64,000 nt of DNA from Canna indica (Eukaryota > Streptophyta > Magnoliopsida > Zingiberales > Cannaceae), in contig CP136895.1 in NCBI GenBank assembly GCA_034359265.1, forward strand, positions 42,426,001-42,490,000, in the 5' to 3' direction. The notes below the pieces were generated by a model that saw only the letters and a list, made by a program, of their open reading frames with translations, did not search any database and had not been told where the DNA came from. Of the stretch, positions 43,753 to 54,709 are shown one piece after another. Numbering within the stretch: position 1 is the stretch's first letter; each line of letters begins with the position of its first letter. Made by a program: the position numbers and the translations under genes.

Positions 43753-43833
43753 TTAGTGTTGTGTAATATTATTTATTTTACATTCAATTATATATATAAT
43801 AAGTGTTAGTTAGAAATGATTTGATTAAAAGTT

Positions 43834-43896
43834 GCTAAGATGGTTAGAGAGGAAGAAAATAAATTAAGTTTGGTTGCCAAGCCTGTGTTCAAGTCC
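43834..43896 (+). other. tRNA-like module 2 inside the MITE (A box and B box)
   Basis: GCTAAGATGGTTAGAG (43834-43849) closely resembles the D-arm region of tRNAs with GCTCAG-TTGGTTAGAG, and GTTCAAGTCC (43887-43896; GGGTTCAAGTC in type B units) resembles the T-arm B box. Same orientation as module 1. Together they look like a dimeric tRNA-related SINE remnant captured within the MITE. Confidence 0.5.
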
Positions 43897-46741
43897 GCAC
43901 ATGTATATTTTTGAAAAAAAATAGTTTTTTTTAAAAAAATTTCTGTTAACCGAACCAAATTAACTAAACCGAACTGAATTAACCGAATTTTTTCGGTTTG
44001 GTAAACGGTTAAAAAATATTCTTTGGTTCGGTTCGGTTAATCGAATTTTCGATTCGGTTTTTAACCGAACCGATGTTCACCCCTATGGCCGACTACCCCC
44101 TTTGATGATTTTGATCAGCAAAATTCGTGCTCCCTATCCAATTGAGAAGTCGCCCCTTGGAGTTGTCCCTCTCCTCCTTCCGCTAGCTTGGTGAAGCTCC
44201 GTCGGATTGTTTTCTCATCGGAAATCGCGGCCGGTCCAGCAAGGTATCCCTATCCTTGTGAATTCATTCTAGAGGTTTCTCATCACTTTCCTCTTATGCT
44301 TTGCTGCTCGGTTCTTGGTGGAAGGTCCAGATCTTCATAGGAGCAAACCGGAGTTGAGAAATATTATCCATGGAGCCACGACGAGCCCAAGAGGTCACTG
44401 CCCCCTCGAGATTTCAAATTCTGGGGTAGGCTTGAATTTAGATAGGGACGGCTATTGTAGCCACCTATTGTAGATATTATAGGGGTGTGGCCGACTAGGG
44501 GTGAGCAAAATTTTCCGATTCACCGAAACCGAACCGAAACCGACCGAACCGAAACTGATTTAACCGAACCGAATTAATTTCGGTTCGGTTTTCGGTTAAA
44601 AAAATTTTGGGTTTCGGTTTTCGGTTCAGTTCGGTAAATTAATCGACGGTTCGGTTAATTTACCGAATTAACCGAATATATATATATATATATAATAACA
44701 ATGATATCAAATGTTGGTAATTGTCTTGGTGGTTAAGTGTGATATTGAGCTTTCCATCTGCCCATGTTCGAATCTTAGTGTTGTGTAATATTATTTATTT
44801 TACATTCGATTATATATATAATAAGTGTTAGTTAGAAATGATTTGATTAAAAGTTGCTAAGATGGTTAGAGAGGAAGAAAATAAATTAAGTTTGGTTGTC
44901 AAGCCCGGGTTCAAGTCTGCACATGTATATTTTTGAAAAAAAATAGTTTTTTTTTTAAATTTTTCTGTTAACCGAACCAAATTAACTAAACCGAACCGAA
45001 TTAACCGAATTTTTTCGGTTTGGTAAACGGTTAAAAAATATTCTTTGGTTCGGTTCGGTTAATCGAATTTTCGATTCGGTTTTTAACCGAACCGATGTTC
45101 ACCCCTATGGCCGACTACCCCCTTTGATGATTTTGATCAGCAAAATTCGTGCTCCCTATCCAATTGAGAAGTCGCCCCTTGGAGTTGTCCCTCTCCTCCT
45201 TCCGCTAGATTGGTGAAGCTCCGCCGGATTGTTTTCTCATCGGAAATCGCGGCCGGTCCAGCAAGGTATCCCTATCCTTGTGAATTCATTCTAGAGGTTT
45301 CTCATCACTTTCCTCTTATGCTTTGCTGCTCGGTTCTTGGTGGAAGGGCCGGATCTTCATAGGAGCAAACCGGAGTTGAGAAATATTGTCCATGGAGCCA
45401 CGACGAGCCCAAGAGGTCACTGCCCCCTCGAAATTTCAAATTCTGGGGTAGGCTTGAATTTAGATAGGGACGACTATTGTAGCCACCCGTTGTAGATATT
45501 ATAGGGGTGTGGCCGACTAGGGGTGAGCAAAATTTTCTGATTCATCGAAACCGAACCGAAACTTATTTAACCGAACCGAATTAATTTCTGTTCGGTTTTC
45601 GGTTAAAAAAATTTTGGGTTTCGGTTTTCAGTTCAGTTCGGTAAATTAACCGACGGTTCGGTTAATTTACCGAATTAACCGAATATATATATATATTTAT
45701 ATATATATATGTATATATATATATAATAACAATGATATCAAATGTTGGTAATTGTCTTGGTGGTTAAGTGTGATATTGAGCTTTCCATCCGCCCATGTTC
45801 GAATCTTAGTGTTGTGTAATATTATTTATTTTACATTCAATTATATATATAATAAGTGTTAGTTAGAAATGATTTGATTAAAAGTTGCTAAGATGGTTAG
45901 AGAGGAAGAAAATAAATTAAGTTTGGTTGCCAAGCCTGTGTTCAAGTCCGCACATGTATATTTTTGAAAAAAAATAGTTTTTTTTTAAAAAATTTCTGTT
46001 AACCGAACCAAATTAACTAAACCGAACTGAATTAACCGAATTTTTTCGGTTTGGTAAACGGTTAAAAAATATTCTTTGGTTCGGTTCGGTTAATCGAATT
46101 TTCGATTCGGTTTTTAACCGAACCGATGTTCACCCCTATGGCCGACTATCCCCTTTGATGATTTTGATCAGCAAAATTCGTGCTCCCTATCCAATTGAGA
46201 AGTCGCCCCTTGGAGTTGTCCCTCTCCTCCTTCCGCTAGCTTGGTGAAGCTCCGCCGGATCGTTTTCTCATCGGAAATCGCGGCCGGTCCAGCAAGGTAT
46301 CCCTATCCTTGTGAATTCATTCTAGAGGTTTCTCATCACTTTCCTCTTATGCTTTGCTGCTCGGTTCTTGGTGGAAGGGCCAGATCTTCATAGGAGCAAA
46401 CCGGAGTTGAGAAATATTGTCCATGGAGCCACGACGAGCCCAAGAGGTCACTGCCCCCTCGAGATTTCAAATTCTGGGGTAGGCTTGAATTTAGATAGGG
46501 ACGGCTATTGTAGCCACCTATTGTAGATATTATAGGGGTGTGGCCGACTAGGGGTGAGCAAAATTTTCCGAATCACCGAAACCGAACCGAAACCGACCGA
46601 ACCGAAACTGATTTAACCGAACCGAATTAATTTCGGTTCGGTTTTCGGTTAAAAAAATTTTGGGTTTCGGTTTTCGGTTCAGTTCGGTAAATTAATCGAC
46701 GGTTCGGTTAATTTACCGAATTAACCGAATATATATAGATT

Positions 46742-46785
<44 letters not shown>

Positions 46786-48825
46786 ATAACAATGATATCA
46801 AATGTTGGTAATTGTCTTGGTGGTTAAGTGTGATATTGAGCTTTCCATCTGCCCATGTTCGAATCTTAGTGTTGTGTAATATTATTTATTTTACATTCGA
46901 TTATATATATAATAAGTGTTAGTTAGAAATGATTTGATTAAAAGTTGCTAAGATGGTTAGAGAGGAAGAAAATAAATTAAGTTTGGTTGTCAAGCACGGG
47001 TTCAAGTCTGCACATGTATATTTTTGAAAAAAAATAGTTTTTTTTTTAAATTTTTCTGTTAACCGAACCAAATTAACTAAACCGAACCAAATTAACCGAA
47101 TTTTTTCGGTTTGGTAAACGGTTAAAAAATATTCTTTGGTTCGGTTCGGTTAATCGAATTTTCGATTCGGTTTTTAACCGAACCGATGTTCACCCCTATG
47201 GCCGACTACCCCCTTTGATGATTTTGATCAGCAAAATTCGTGCTCCCTATCCAATTGAGAAGTCGCCCCTTGGAGTTGTCCCTCTCCTCCTTCCGCTAGC
47301 TTGGTGAAGCTCCGCCGGATTGTTTTCTCATCGGAAATCGCGACCGGTCCAGCAAGGTATCCCTATCCTTGTGAATTCATTCTAGAGGTTTCTCATCACT
47401 TTCCTCTTATGCTTTGCTGCTCGGTTCTTGGTGGAAGGGCCGGATCTTCATAGGAGCAAACCGGAGTTGAGAAATATTGTCCTTGGAGCCACGACGAGCC
47501 CAAGAGGTCACTGCCCCCTCGAAATTTCAAATTCTGGGGTAGGCTTGAATTTAGATAGGGACGACTATTGTAGCCACCCGTTGTAGATATTATAGGGGTG
47601 TGGCCGACTAGGGGTGAGCAAAATTTTCTGATTCACCGAAACCGAACCGAAACTTATTTAACCGAACCGAATTAATTTCGGTTCGGTTTTCGGTTAAAAA
47701 AATTTTGGGTTTCGGTTTTCGGTTCAGTTCGGTAAATTAACCGACGGTTCGGTTAATTTACCGAATTAACCGAATATATATATATATTTATATATATATA
47801 TGTATATATATATATAATAACAATGATATCAAATGTTGGTAATTGTCTTGGTGGTTAAGTGTGATATTGAGCTTTCCATCCGCCCATGTTCGAATCTTAG
47901 TGTTGTGTAATATTATTTATTTTACATTCAATTATATATATAATAAGTGTTAGTTAGAAATGATTTGATTAAAAGTTGCTAAGATGGTTAGAGAGGAAGA
48001 AAATAAATTAAGTTTGGTTGCCAAGCCCGTGTTCAAGTCCGCACATGTATATTTTTGAAAAAAAATAGTTTTTTTTAAAAAAATTTCTGTTAACCGAACC
48101 AAATTAACTAAACCGAACTGAATTAACCGAATTTTTTCGGTTTGGTAAACGGTTAAAAAATATTCTTTGGTTCGGTTCGGTTAATCGAATTTTCGATTCG
48201 GTTTTTAACCGAACCGATGTTCACCCCTATGGCCGACTACCCCCTTTGATGATTTTGACGAGCAAAATTTGTGCTCCCTATCCAATTGAGAAGTCGCCCC
48301 TTGGAGTTGTCCCTCTCCTCCTTCCGCTAGCTTGGTGAAGCTCCGCCGGATCGTTTTCTCATCGGAAATCGCGGCCGGTCCAGCAAGGTATCCCTATCCT
48401 TGTGAATTCATTCTAGAGGTTTCTCATCACTTTCCTCTTATGCTTTGCTGCTCGGTTCTTGGTGGAAGGGCTCATAGGAGCAAACCGGAGTTGAAAAATA
48501 TTGTCCATGGAGCCACGACGAGCCCAAGAGGTCACTGCCCCCACGAGATTTCAAATTCTGGGGTAGGCTTGAATTTAGATAGGGACGGCTATTGTAGCCA
48601 CCTGTTGTAGATATTATAGGGGTGTGGCCGACTAGGGGTGAGCAAAATTTTCCGATTCACCGAAACCGAAACGAAACCGACCGAACCGAAACTGATTTAA
48701 CCGAACCGAATTAATTTCGGTTCGGTTTTCGGTTAAAAAAATTTTGGGTTTCGGTTTTCGGTTCAGTTCGGTAAATTAATCGACGGTTCGGTTAATTTAC
48801 CGAATTAACCGAATATATATAGATT

Positions 48826-48871
<46 letters not shown>

Positions 48872-49881
48872 ATAACATCAATTGTTGGTAATTGTCTTGG
48901 TGGTTAAGTGTGATATTGAGCTTTCCATCTGCCCATGTTCGAATCTTAGTGTTGTGTAATATTATTTATTTTACATTCGATTATATATATAATAAGTGTT
49001 AGTTAGAAATGATTTGATTAAAAGTTGCTAAGATGGTTAGAGAGGAAGAAAATAAATTAAGTTTGGTTGTCAAGCCCGGGTTCAAGTCTGCACATGTATA
49101 TTTTTGAAAAAAAATAGTTTTTTTTTAAAATTTTTCTGTTAACCGAACCAAATTAACTAAACCGAACCGAATTAACCGAATTTTTTCGGTTTGGTAAACG
49201 GTTAAAAAATATTCTTTGGTTCGGTTCGGTTAATCGAATTTTCGATTCGGTTTTTAACCGAACCGATGTTCACCCCTATGGCCGACTACCCCCTTTGATG
49301 ATTTTGATCAGCAAAATTCGTGCTCCCTATCCAATTGAGAAGTCGCCCCTTGGAGTTGTCCCTCTCCTCCTTCCGCTAGCTTGGTGAAGCTCCGCCGGAT
49401 TGTTTTCTCATCGGAAATCGCGACCGGTCCAGCAAGGTATCCATATCCTTGTGAATTCATTCTAGAGGTTTCTCATCACTTTCCTCTTATGCTTTGCTGC
49501 TCGGTTCTTGGTGGAAGGGCCGGATCTTCATAGGAGCAAACCGGAGTTGAGAAATATTGTCCATGGAGCCACGACGAGCCCAAGAGGTCACTGCCCCCTC
49601 GAAATTTCAAATTCTGGGGTAGGCTTGAATTTAGATAGGGACGGCTATTGTAGCCACCTGTTGTAGATATTATAGGGGTGTGGCCGACTAGGGGTGAGCA
49701 AAATTTTCCGATTCACCGAAACCGAACCGAAACCGACCGAACCGAAACTGATTTAACCGAACCGAATTAATTTCGGTTCGGTTTTCGGTTAAAAAAATTT
49801 TGGGTTTCGGTTTTCGGTTCAGTTCGGTAAATTAATCGACGGTTCGGTTAATTTACCGAATTAACCAAATATATATATATT

Positions 49882-49919
<38 letters not shown>

Positions 49920-50920
49920 ATAACAATGATATCAAATGTTGGTAATTGTCTTGGTGGTTAAGTGTGATATTGAGCTTTCCATCTGCCCATGTTCGAATCT
50001 TAGTGTTGTGTAATATTATTTATTTTACATTCGATTATATATATAATAAGTGTTAGTTAGAAATGATTTGATTAAAAGTTGCTAAGATGGTTAGAGAGGA
50101 AGAAAATAAATTAAGTTTGGTTGTCAAGCCCGGGTTCAAGTCTGCACATGTATAATTTTAAAAAAAAATAGTTTTTTTTTTAAATTTTTCTGTTAACCGA
50201 ACCAAATTAACTAAACCGAACCGAATTAACCAAATTTTTTTGGTTTGGTAAACGGTTAAAAAATATTCTTTGGTTCGGTTCGGTTAATCGAATTTTCGAT
50301 TCGGTTTTTAACCGAACCGATGTTCACCCCTATGGCCGACTACCCCCTTTGATGATTTTGATCAGCAAAATTTGTGCTCCCTATCCAATTGAGAAGTCGC
50401 CCCTTGGAGTTGTCCCTCTCCTCCTTCCGCTAGCTTGGTGAAGCTCCGCCGGATTGTTTTCTCATCGGAAATCGCGGCCGGTCCAGCAAGGTATCCCTAT
50501 CCTTGTGAATTCATTCTAGAGGTTTCTCATCACTTTCCTCTTATGCTTTGCTGCTCGGTTCTTGGTGGAAGGGCCGGATCTTCATAGGAGCAAACCGGAG
50601 TTGAGAAATATTGTCCATGGAGCCACGACGAGCCCAAGAGGTCACTGCCCCCTCGAAATTTCAAATTCTGGGGTAGGCTTGAATTTAGATAGGGACGGCT
50701 ATTGTAGCCACCTGTTGTAGATATTATAGGGGTGTGGCCGACTAGGGGTGAGCAAAATTTTCCGATTCACCGAAACCGAACCGAAACTGATTTAACCGAA
50801 CCGAATTAATTTCGGTTCGGTTTTCGGTTAAAAAAATTTTGGGTTTCGGTTTTCGGTTCAGTTCGGTAAATTAATCGACGGTTCGGTTAATTTACCGAAT
50901 TAACCGAATATATATATATT

Positions 50921-50962
<42 letters not shown>

Positions 50963-51694
50963 ATAACAATGATATCAAATGTTGGTAATTGTCTTGGTGG
51001 TTAAGTGTGATATTGAGCTTTCCATCTGCCCATGTTCGAATCTTAGTGTTGTGTAATATTATTTATTTTACATTCGATTATATATATAATAAGTGTTAGT
51101 TAGAAATGATTTGATTAAAAGTTGCTAAGATGGTTAGAGAGGAAGAAAATAAATTAAGTTTGGTTGTCAAGCCCGGGTTCAAGTCTGCACATGTATATTT
51201 TTGAAGAAAAATAGTTTTTTTTTTAAATTTTTCTGTTAACCGAACCAAATTAACTAAACCGAACCGAATTAACCGAATTTTTTCGGTTTGGTAAACGGTT
51301 AAAAAATATTCTTTGGTTCGGTTCGGTTAATCGAATTTTCGATTCGGTTTTTAACCGAACCGATGTTCACCCCTATGGCCGACTACCCCCTTTGATGATT
51401 TTGATCAGCAAAATTCGTGCTCCCTATGCAATTGAGAAGTCGCCCCTTGGAGTTGTCCCTCTCCTCCTTCCGCTAGCTTGGTGAAGCTCCGCCGGATTGT
51501 TTTCTCATCGGAAATCGCGGCCGGTCCAGCAAGGTATCCCTATCCTTGTGAATTCATTCTAGAGGTTTCTCATCACTTTCCTCTTATGCTTTGCTGCTCT
51601 GTTCTTGGTGGAAGGCCCGGATCTTCATAGGAGCAAACCGGAGTTGAGAAATATTGTCCATGGAGCCACGACGAGCCCAAGAGGTCACTGCCCC

Positions 51695-51944
51695 ATTGTT
51701 ACGAGGCGCTTGGTGTGAACTTACGTTGGATGGCATGCATGTGTGCATCTTGGATTTGGGATTAGAGCACCCCCCCCCCCCCCCCCGCCCCCCGCCCCCG
51801 TTTGCCCTACGGCTTAAGGTAGAACTTATGCTCCTTCCTCCCATGTTGAATTTCATAGTATCGCTAAAGTAGATCGTTGTTTCTGGGATGGTTGAATTTT
51901 TTAATTTGCTATTTCCAGTGTGTTTTCCTCTCCACATCACAACA
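51695..51944 (+). repeat. Tail of the R5 5' LTR
   Basis: It leaves the array at CTGCCCC and continues uniquely to ...CACATCACAACA just before the primer site. It contains GGCGCTTGGTGTGAAC and a long C-run with a few Gs (51770-51799). The step from array into this unique sequence without a transposon end is the main reason to place the array inside the LTR. Confidence 0.6.
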
Positions 51945-51958
51945 GTGGAATCAGAGCC
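51945..51958 (+). promoter_or_regulatory. Primer binding site of R5
   Basis: GTGGAATCAGAGCC corresponds to the usual TGGTATCAGAGCC with one changed base, right after the LTR end ACAACA. Confidence 0.75.
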
Positions 51959-53387
51959 ACCTTTAGCGAGATTTGAGATTTTTATTTTTTGTGTTATTGT
52001 TGCTTTTACGAACCGTTCGCTCCCAAAATGTTATGTTGCCCGATTTTTATTTTCGGAGGTTTTTGAGTTGTTCTCTTGGCTTCACGGCTCATGTGATGAA
52101 CCAAGGTGATAGCCTACTGTCAAAATCTATCTCAAATAGATTCTCAACTCAAAAGCCCCATGCGTTCATTGTTGAACGGCCTCGAAAAGCAAAAATTTTA
52201 GCATGTGTTGTCGTTTTGGGTGGAAACGTAACCTGATTAGCACGTTTTCCGATTCTATTTTTTCCTTTCTTTTTTATTATATGATGAGATGCATGAAAGA
52301 ATGATTATAGATGAGCCCTATGTGTAATAATGGTTGTGTTGATTGCTTGTAAAATATTGAAATTTCAGCAATGCATCTTTTAAAAAGGGCATGTGTACCC
52401 CTTCCTTCCTCTTGAGAAATCTGGTTGGATTTCAATTCTCCCTCTCCTTAAACCTTTCCCCAAGGGTTGTTTGGGGTCTTCTTCTTTTAGTTTTGGAGAA
52501 TTAGAAGTTTTGGTGCGTGCGGAGAGGTGGTGTTCGGCTCCATGTTGATGACGGCTTAAACCCCGGAAAGGCATTGATAAAACCAACAACCTAGAAGATG
52601 TTTTTGGGCATCACCTTGGAAAGACGACGCTTCCAAGAACCCTAGGATGATGGCCTTGATTCACTTGGTGGTTCGGGTGGATCCCTTAGATTGTCCACAT
52701 TCATCCTTATTTACTTTATGCTTTTATTTATTGTTGTTGCTTCAATTGTTGATAGCGCCAGATAATTATAATTGCATGAAGAATTGATCCTTTAATATTG
52801 AGTTTGAATGGCTAAGGTATTTAGAATACTAGTCATGCCTTCCATCGTTATGGGGCGTAGATTGTGTCTATTGTCACAACAGGTTTGTTGTGCACACAGA
52901 AGCCCTTTTGTGCTAATAGACATGATGCACCTCGTATGGCACATTAGATGTGTCTCTACTATCGGCTTGAACGTGACTTACCTTGTTGAACTACACTCAA
53001 GGGTGGTTGTTTTCTCACTGGGGTATAAGAACGATGGGTCCAACTCAACTAAGATACCATGGTTTGTTGTGTACACAAAAGGCCGTAGTTACCGTAGAGG
53101 CATAAATCGATAGGAGTCACATAACAATGTGATCGGAAAAGGGTTACCTACCCGTGGACCTATTAGTGTTGGTCGTATTACATGCGAGACCTGAGTAGGA
53201 GAAGTGGGGTTCCATCTTCCCCTAAGGAAGTTTACCAACGAGAGTTTCCCGCTTCCCAACCGAAGGGTTATTTGGGAACTGCAAGAATTAGTGGGAGACA
53301 TGATTAATTAAAAGACCTCAATAATCATGCATGTAGAATGGTATTTTATGTATGTCTTTCTTTTACTTGTAGAATTTCATTGTCACC
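51959..53387 (+). other. R5 leader between primer site and gag
   Basis: About 1.4 kb with no conserved frame. It ends in the start context GTCACCATG of gag. Copia elements with long untranslated leaders are known. Frames found here (for example 52808-53113) have no known motif. Confidence 0.6.
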
Positions 53388-54709
53388 ATGTCAACTACAC
53401 TGTCGTTACGTAGCATTCTTGATGCGAATAAACTCACTGGACCTAACTATGTCGATTGGTTGCGATACTTGAGGATTATCCTCACCCAAGAGAGACTTTC
53501 CTATATTCTTGATAATTGGCCCCGGATACTTCTTCCCAAAGGGCTATCGAGGAAGTAAGGGTCACTTACAAGAAGTAGCAAGATGACAACACTATTGTTC
53601 AGTGCATTATGCTCGCCTCTATGTGCGTTGGCTTGCAGAGGCAACATGTAAAGATGAACGCTAGAGCCATCATCTCTCACCTCAAGGAGTTGTATGGTGA
53701 AGAGAGTCAGGGGGCTAGGTTTGAGCTGTCAAAGCAACTCTTTCAAGCTAAGATGACGACATGGACCTTGTTGAATCCCATGTCCTCAAACTTATTGATT
53801 TGTTCGAGAGATTAGGGAAATTGGGCGTAGATATTGATAAGGGGCTAAGTCAGGACTTAATACTCCAATCCCTCCCAAGCAGGGTCATTTTCACAGTTTA
53901 TCATTAACTACCACATGAACATGCTTGATGCCTTGCTACCTGAGCTACTTAATATGTTGAAGACTGCTGAGTCCCACCTTTTGAAGGAAAAGGACAAAGT
54001 CTTGTCATTGGGTAGTGTCCCTAAAAAGGCAAAGAAGCCCACTATTAAGAACAAAGTTGTGAAACCTAAAAATGATATCGAGAAGAAAGGAAAGACTGCT
54101 CCTAAAGGCACCTGCTTCCATTGTGGTAAAGATGACCATTGGAAACGCAACTAGAAGGAGTATATTGCAGAAGTAAGGCAGAAGAGGGCTTCTGAAGCCC
54201 CCTCCACAGGTGTGTTTGTTATTGAAATAAATTTATCATTGAATAATTCTACTACATAGGTATTGGATACCGGTTATGGTTCTCACATTTGCAATTCGTT
54301 CTAGGGGCTATGTATAAGTAGAAAACTGAACAAAGGCGACTACCACCTCTAGGTAGGCAATGGCGCAAGAGTTGCAGCTTTAGCCGTAGGAACCTATTGT
54401 TTATGTCTTCCATCCGACAAGACCATTAGATTGAATAATTGTTATTATGTTCTAGTTTTATTAAAGAATATTATTTCTATTCCTTTGTTAGTTGAACAGG
54501 GTTATGAAATGCCTTTAAAGGGTAATTGTTGCCACATATACCATTCTAATGAGTTATATGGAAATGGACGCATTTTGAATGGTTTAATGGTCTTGGATGT
54601 GAATGATAATATTTTTCATATTGAACAAATGCACAAAAGGAAAAGAGATAATTTAAACCAAACCTACCTTTGGCACTTGTGACTAGGTCATATTAATGAG
54701 AACAACATA
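53388..54709 (+). pseudogene. R5 gag, protease and GAG-pre-integrase, decayed
   Basis: It begins MSTTLSLRSILDANKLTGPN, the well-known Copia gag opening, then DWLRYLRIILTQERLSYIL. Frameshifts follow at about 53525 and 53760. A zinc knuckle CFHCGKDDHWKRN (about 54113-54150) is followed by a stop in place of the last Cys. The protease motif VLDTGYGSHICNS (about 54258-54297) keeps the catalytic DTG. The GAG-pre-integrase region (HIEQMHKRKR, YLWHL-stop-LGHINEN) runs to the solo LTR at 54710. The gene resumes in frame at 57921. Confidence 0.85.

Larger units (their letters stand above)
43465..44085. mobile_element. hAT-like MITE in unit 1, repeated in all eight units
   Basis: Termini are TAGGGGTGAGCA and TGTTCACCCCTA (12-bp inverted repeats with one mismatch), flanked by the perfect 8-bp duplication TGGCCGAC at 43457-43464 and 44086-44093. 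An 8-bp duplication and TAGGGGTG-type ends fit the hAT superfamily. The outer parts are rich in CGGTTCGGTT and its complement. Copies lie at 44496-45107, 45518-46138, 46549-47198, 47609-48229, 48633-49278, 49689-50332 and 50743-51375, each with the same TGGCCGAC on both sides. No transposase is present. Confidence 0.9.
43374..51694 (+). repeat. Tandem array of eight ~1.04-kb units in two alternating types
   Basis: Units begin (CTCGAAATTT or CTCGAGATTT) at 43374, 44405, 45427, 46458, 47518, 48542, 49598 and 50652; lengths are 1031, 1022, 1031, 1060, 1024, 1056, 1054 and about 1043. Each unit is a core segment plus one MITE. The distance between successive MITEs is 410 bp in six of seven cases and 403 in one (a 7-bp loss near 48470), so nearly all length variation comes from an (AT)n run inside the MITE. 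Diagnostic bases sort units 1, 3 and 5 as type A (GACGACTATTG, CCATCCGCCC, TTGCCAAGCC) and 2, 4, 6, 7 and 8 as type B (GACGGCTATTG, CCATCTGCCC, TTGTCAAGC). Units 2, 4, 6 and 7 also have an extra CCGACCG. The units are nearly identical otherwise. Confidence 0.95.

Noticed and set aside
43704..43896. Two functional tRNA genes
   Set aside because: A and B boxes are present but no cloverleaf with paired acceptor and anticodon stems could be drawn, and the modules sit inside a MITE.
48332..48610. A 92-codon frame within the array core
   Set aside because: It exists in one unit only because of the 7-bp loss there; the other units do not keep it open, and it has no motif.
43374..51694. The array as a centromeric satellite
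   Set aside because: Only eight units, bounded on the right by LTR tail and primer site, and made of an LTR-like core plus a MITE. Nothing here points to a centromere.
53089..53301. Minus-strand gene in the R5 leader
   Set aside because: No motif, no conserved start and a location between primer site and gag where a leader is expected.
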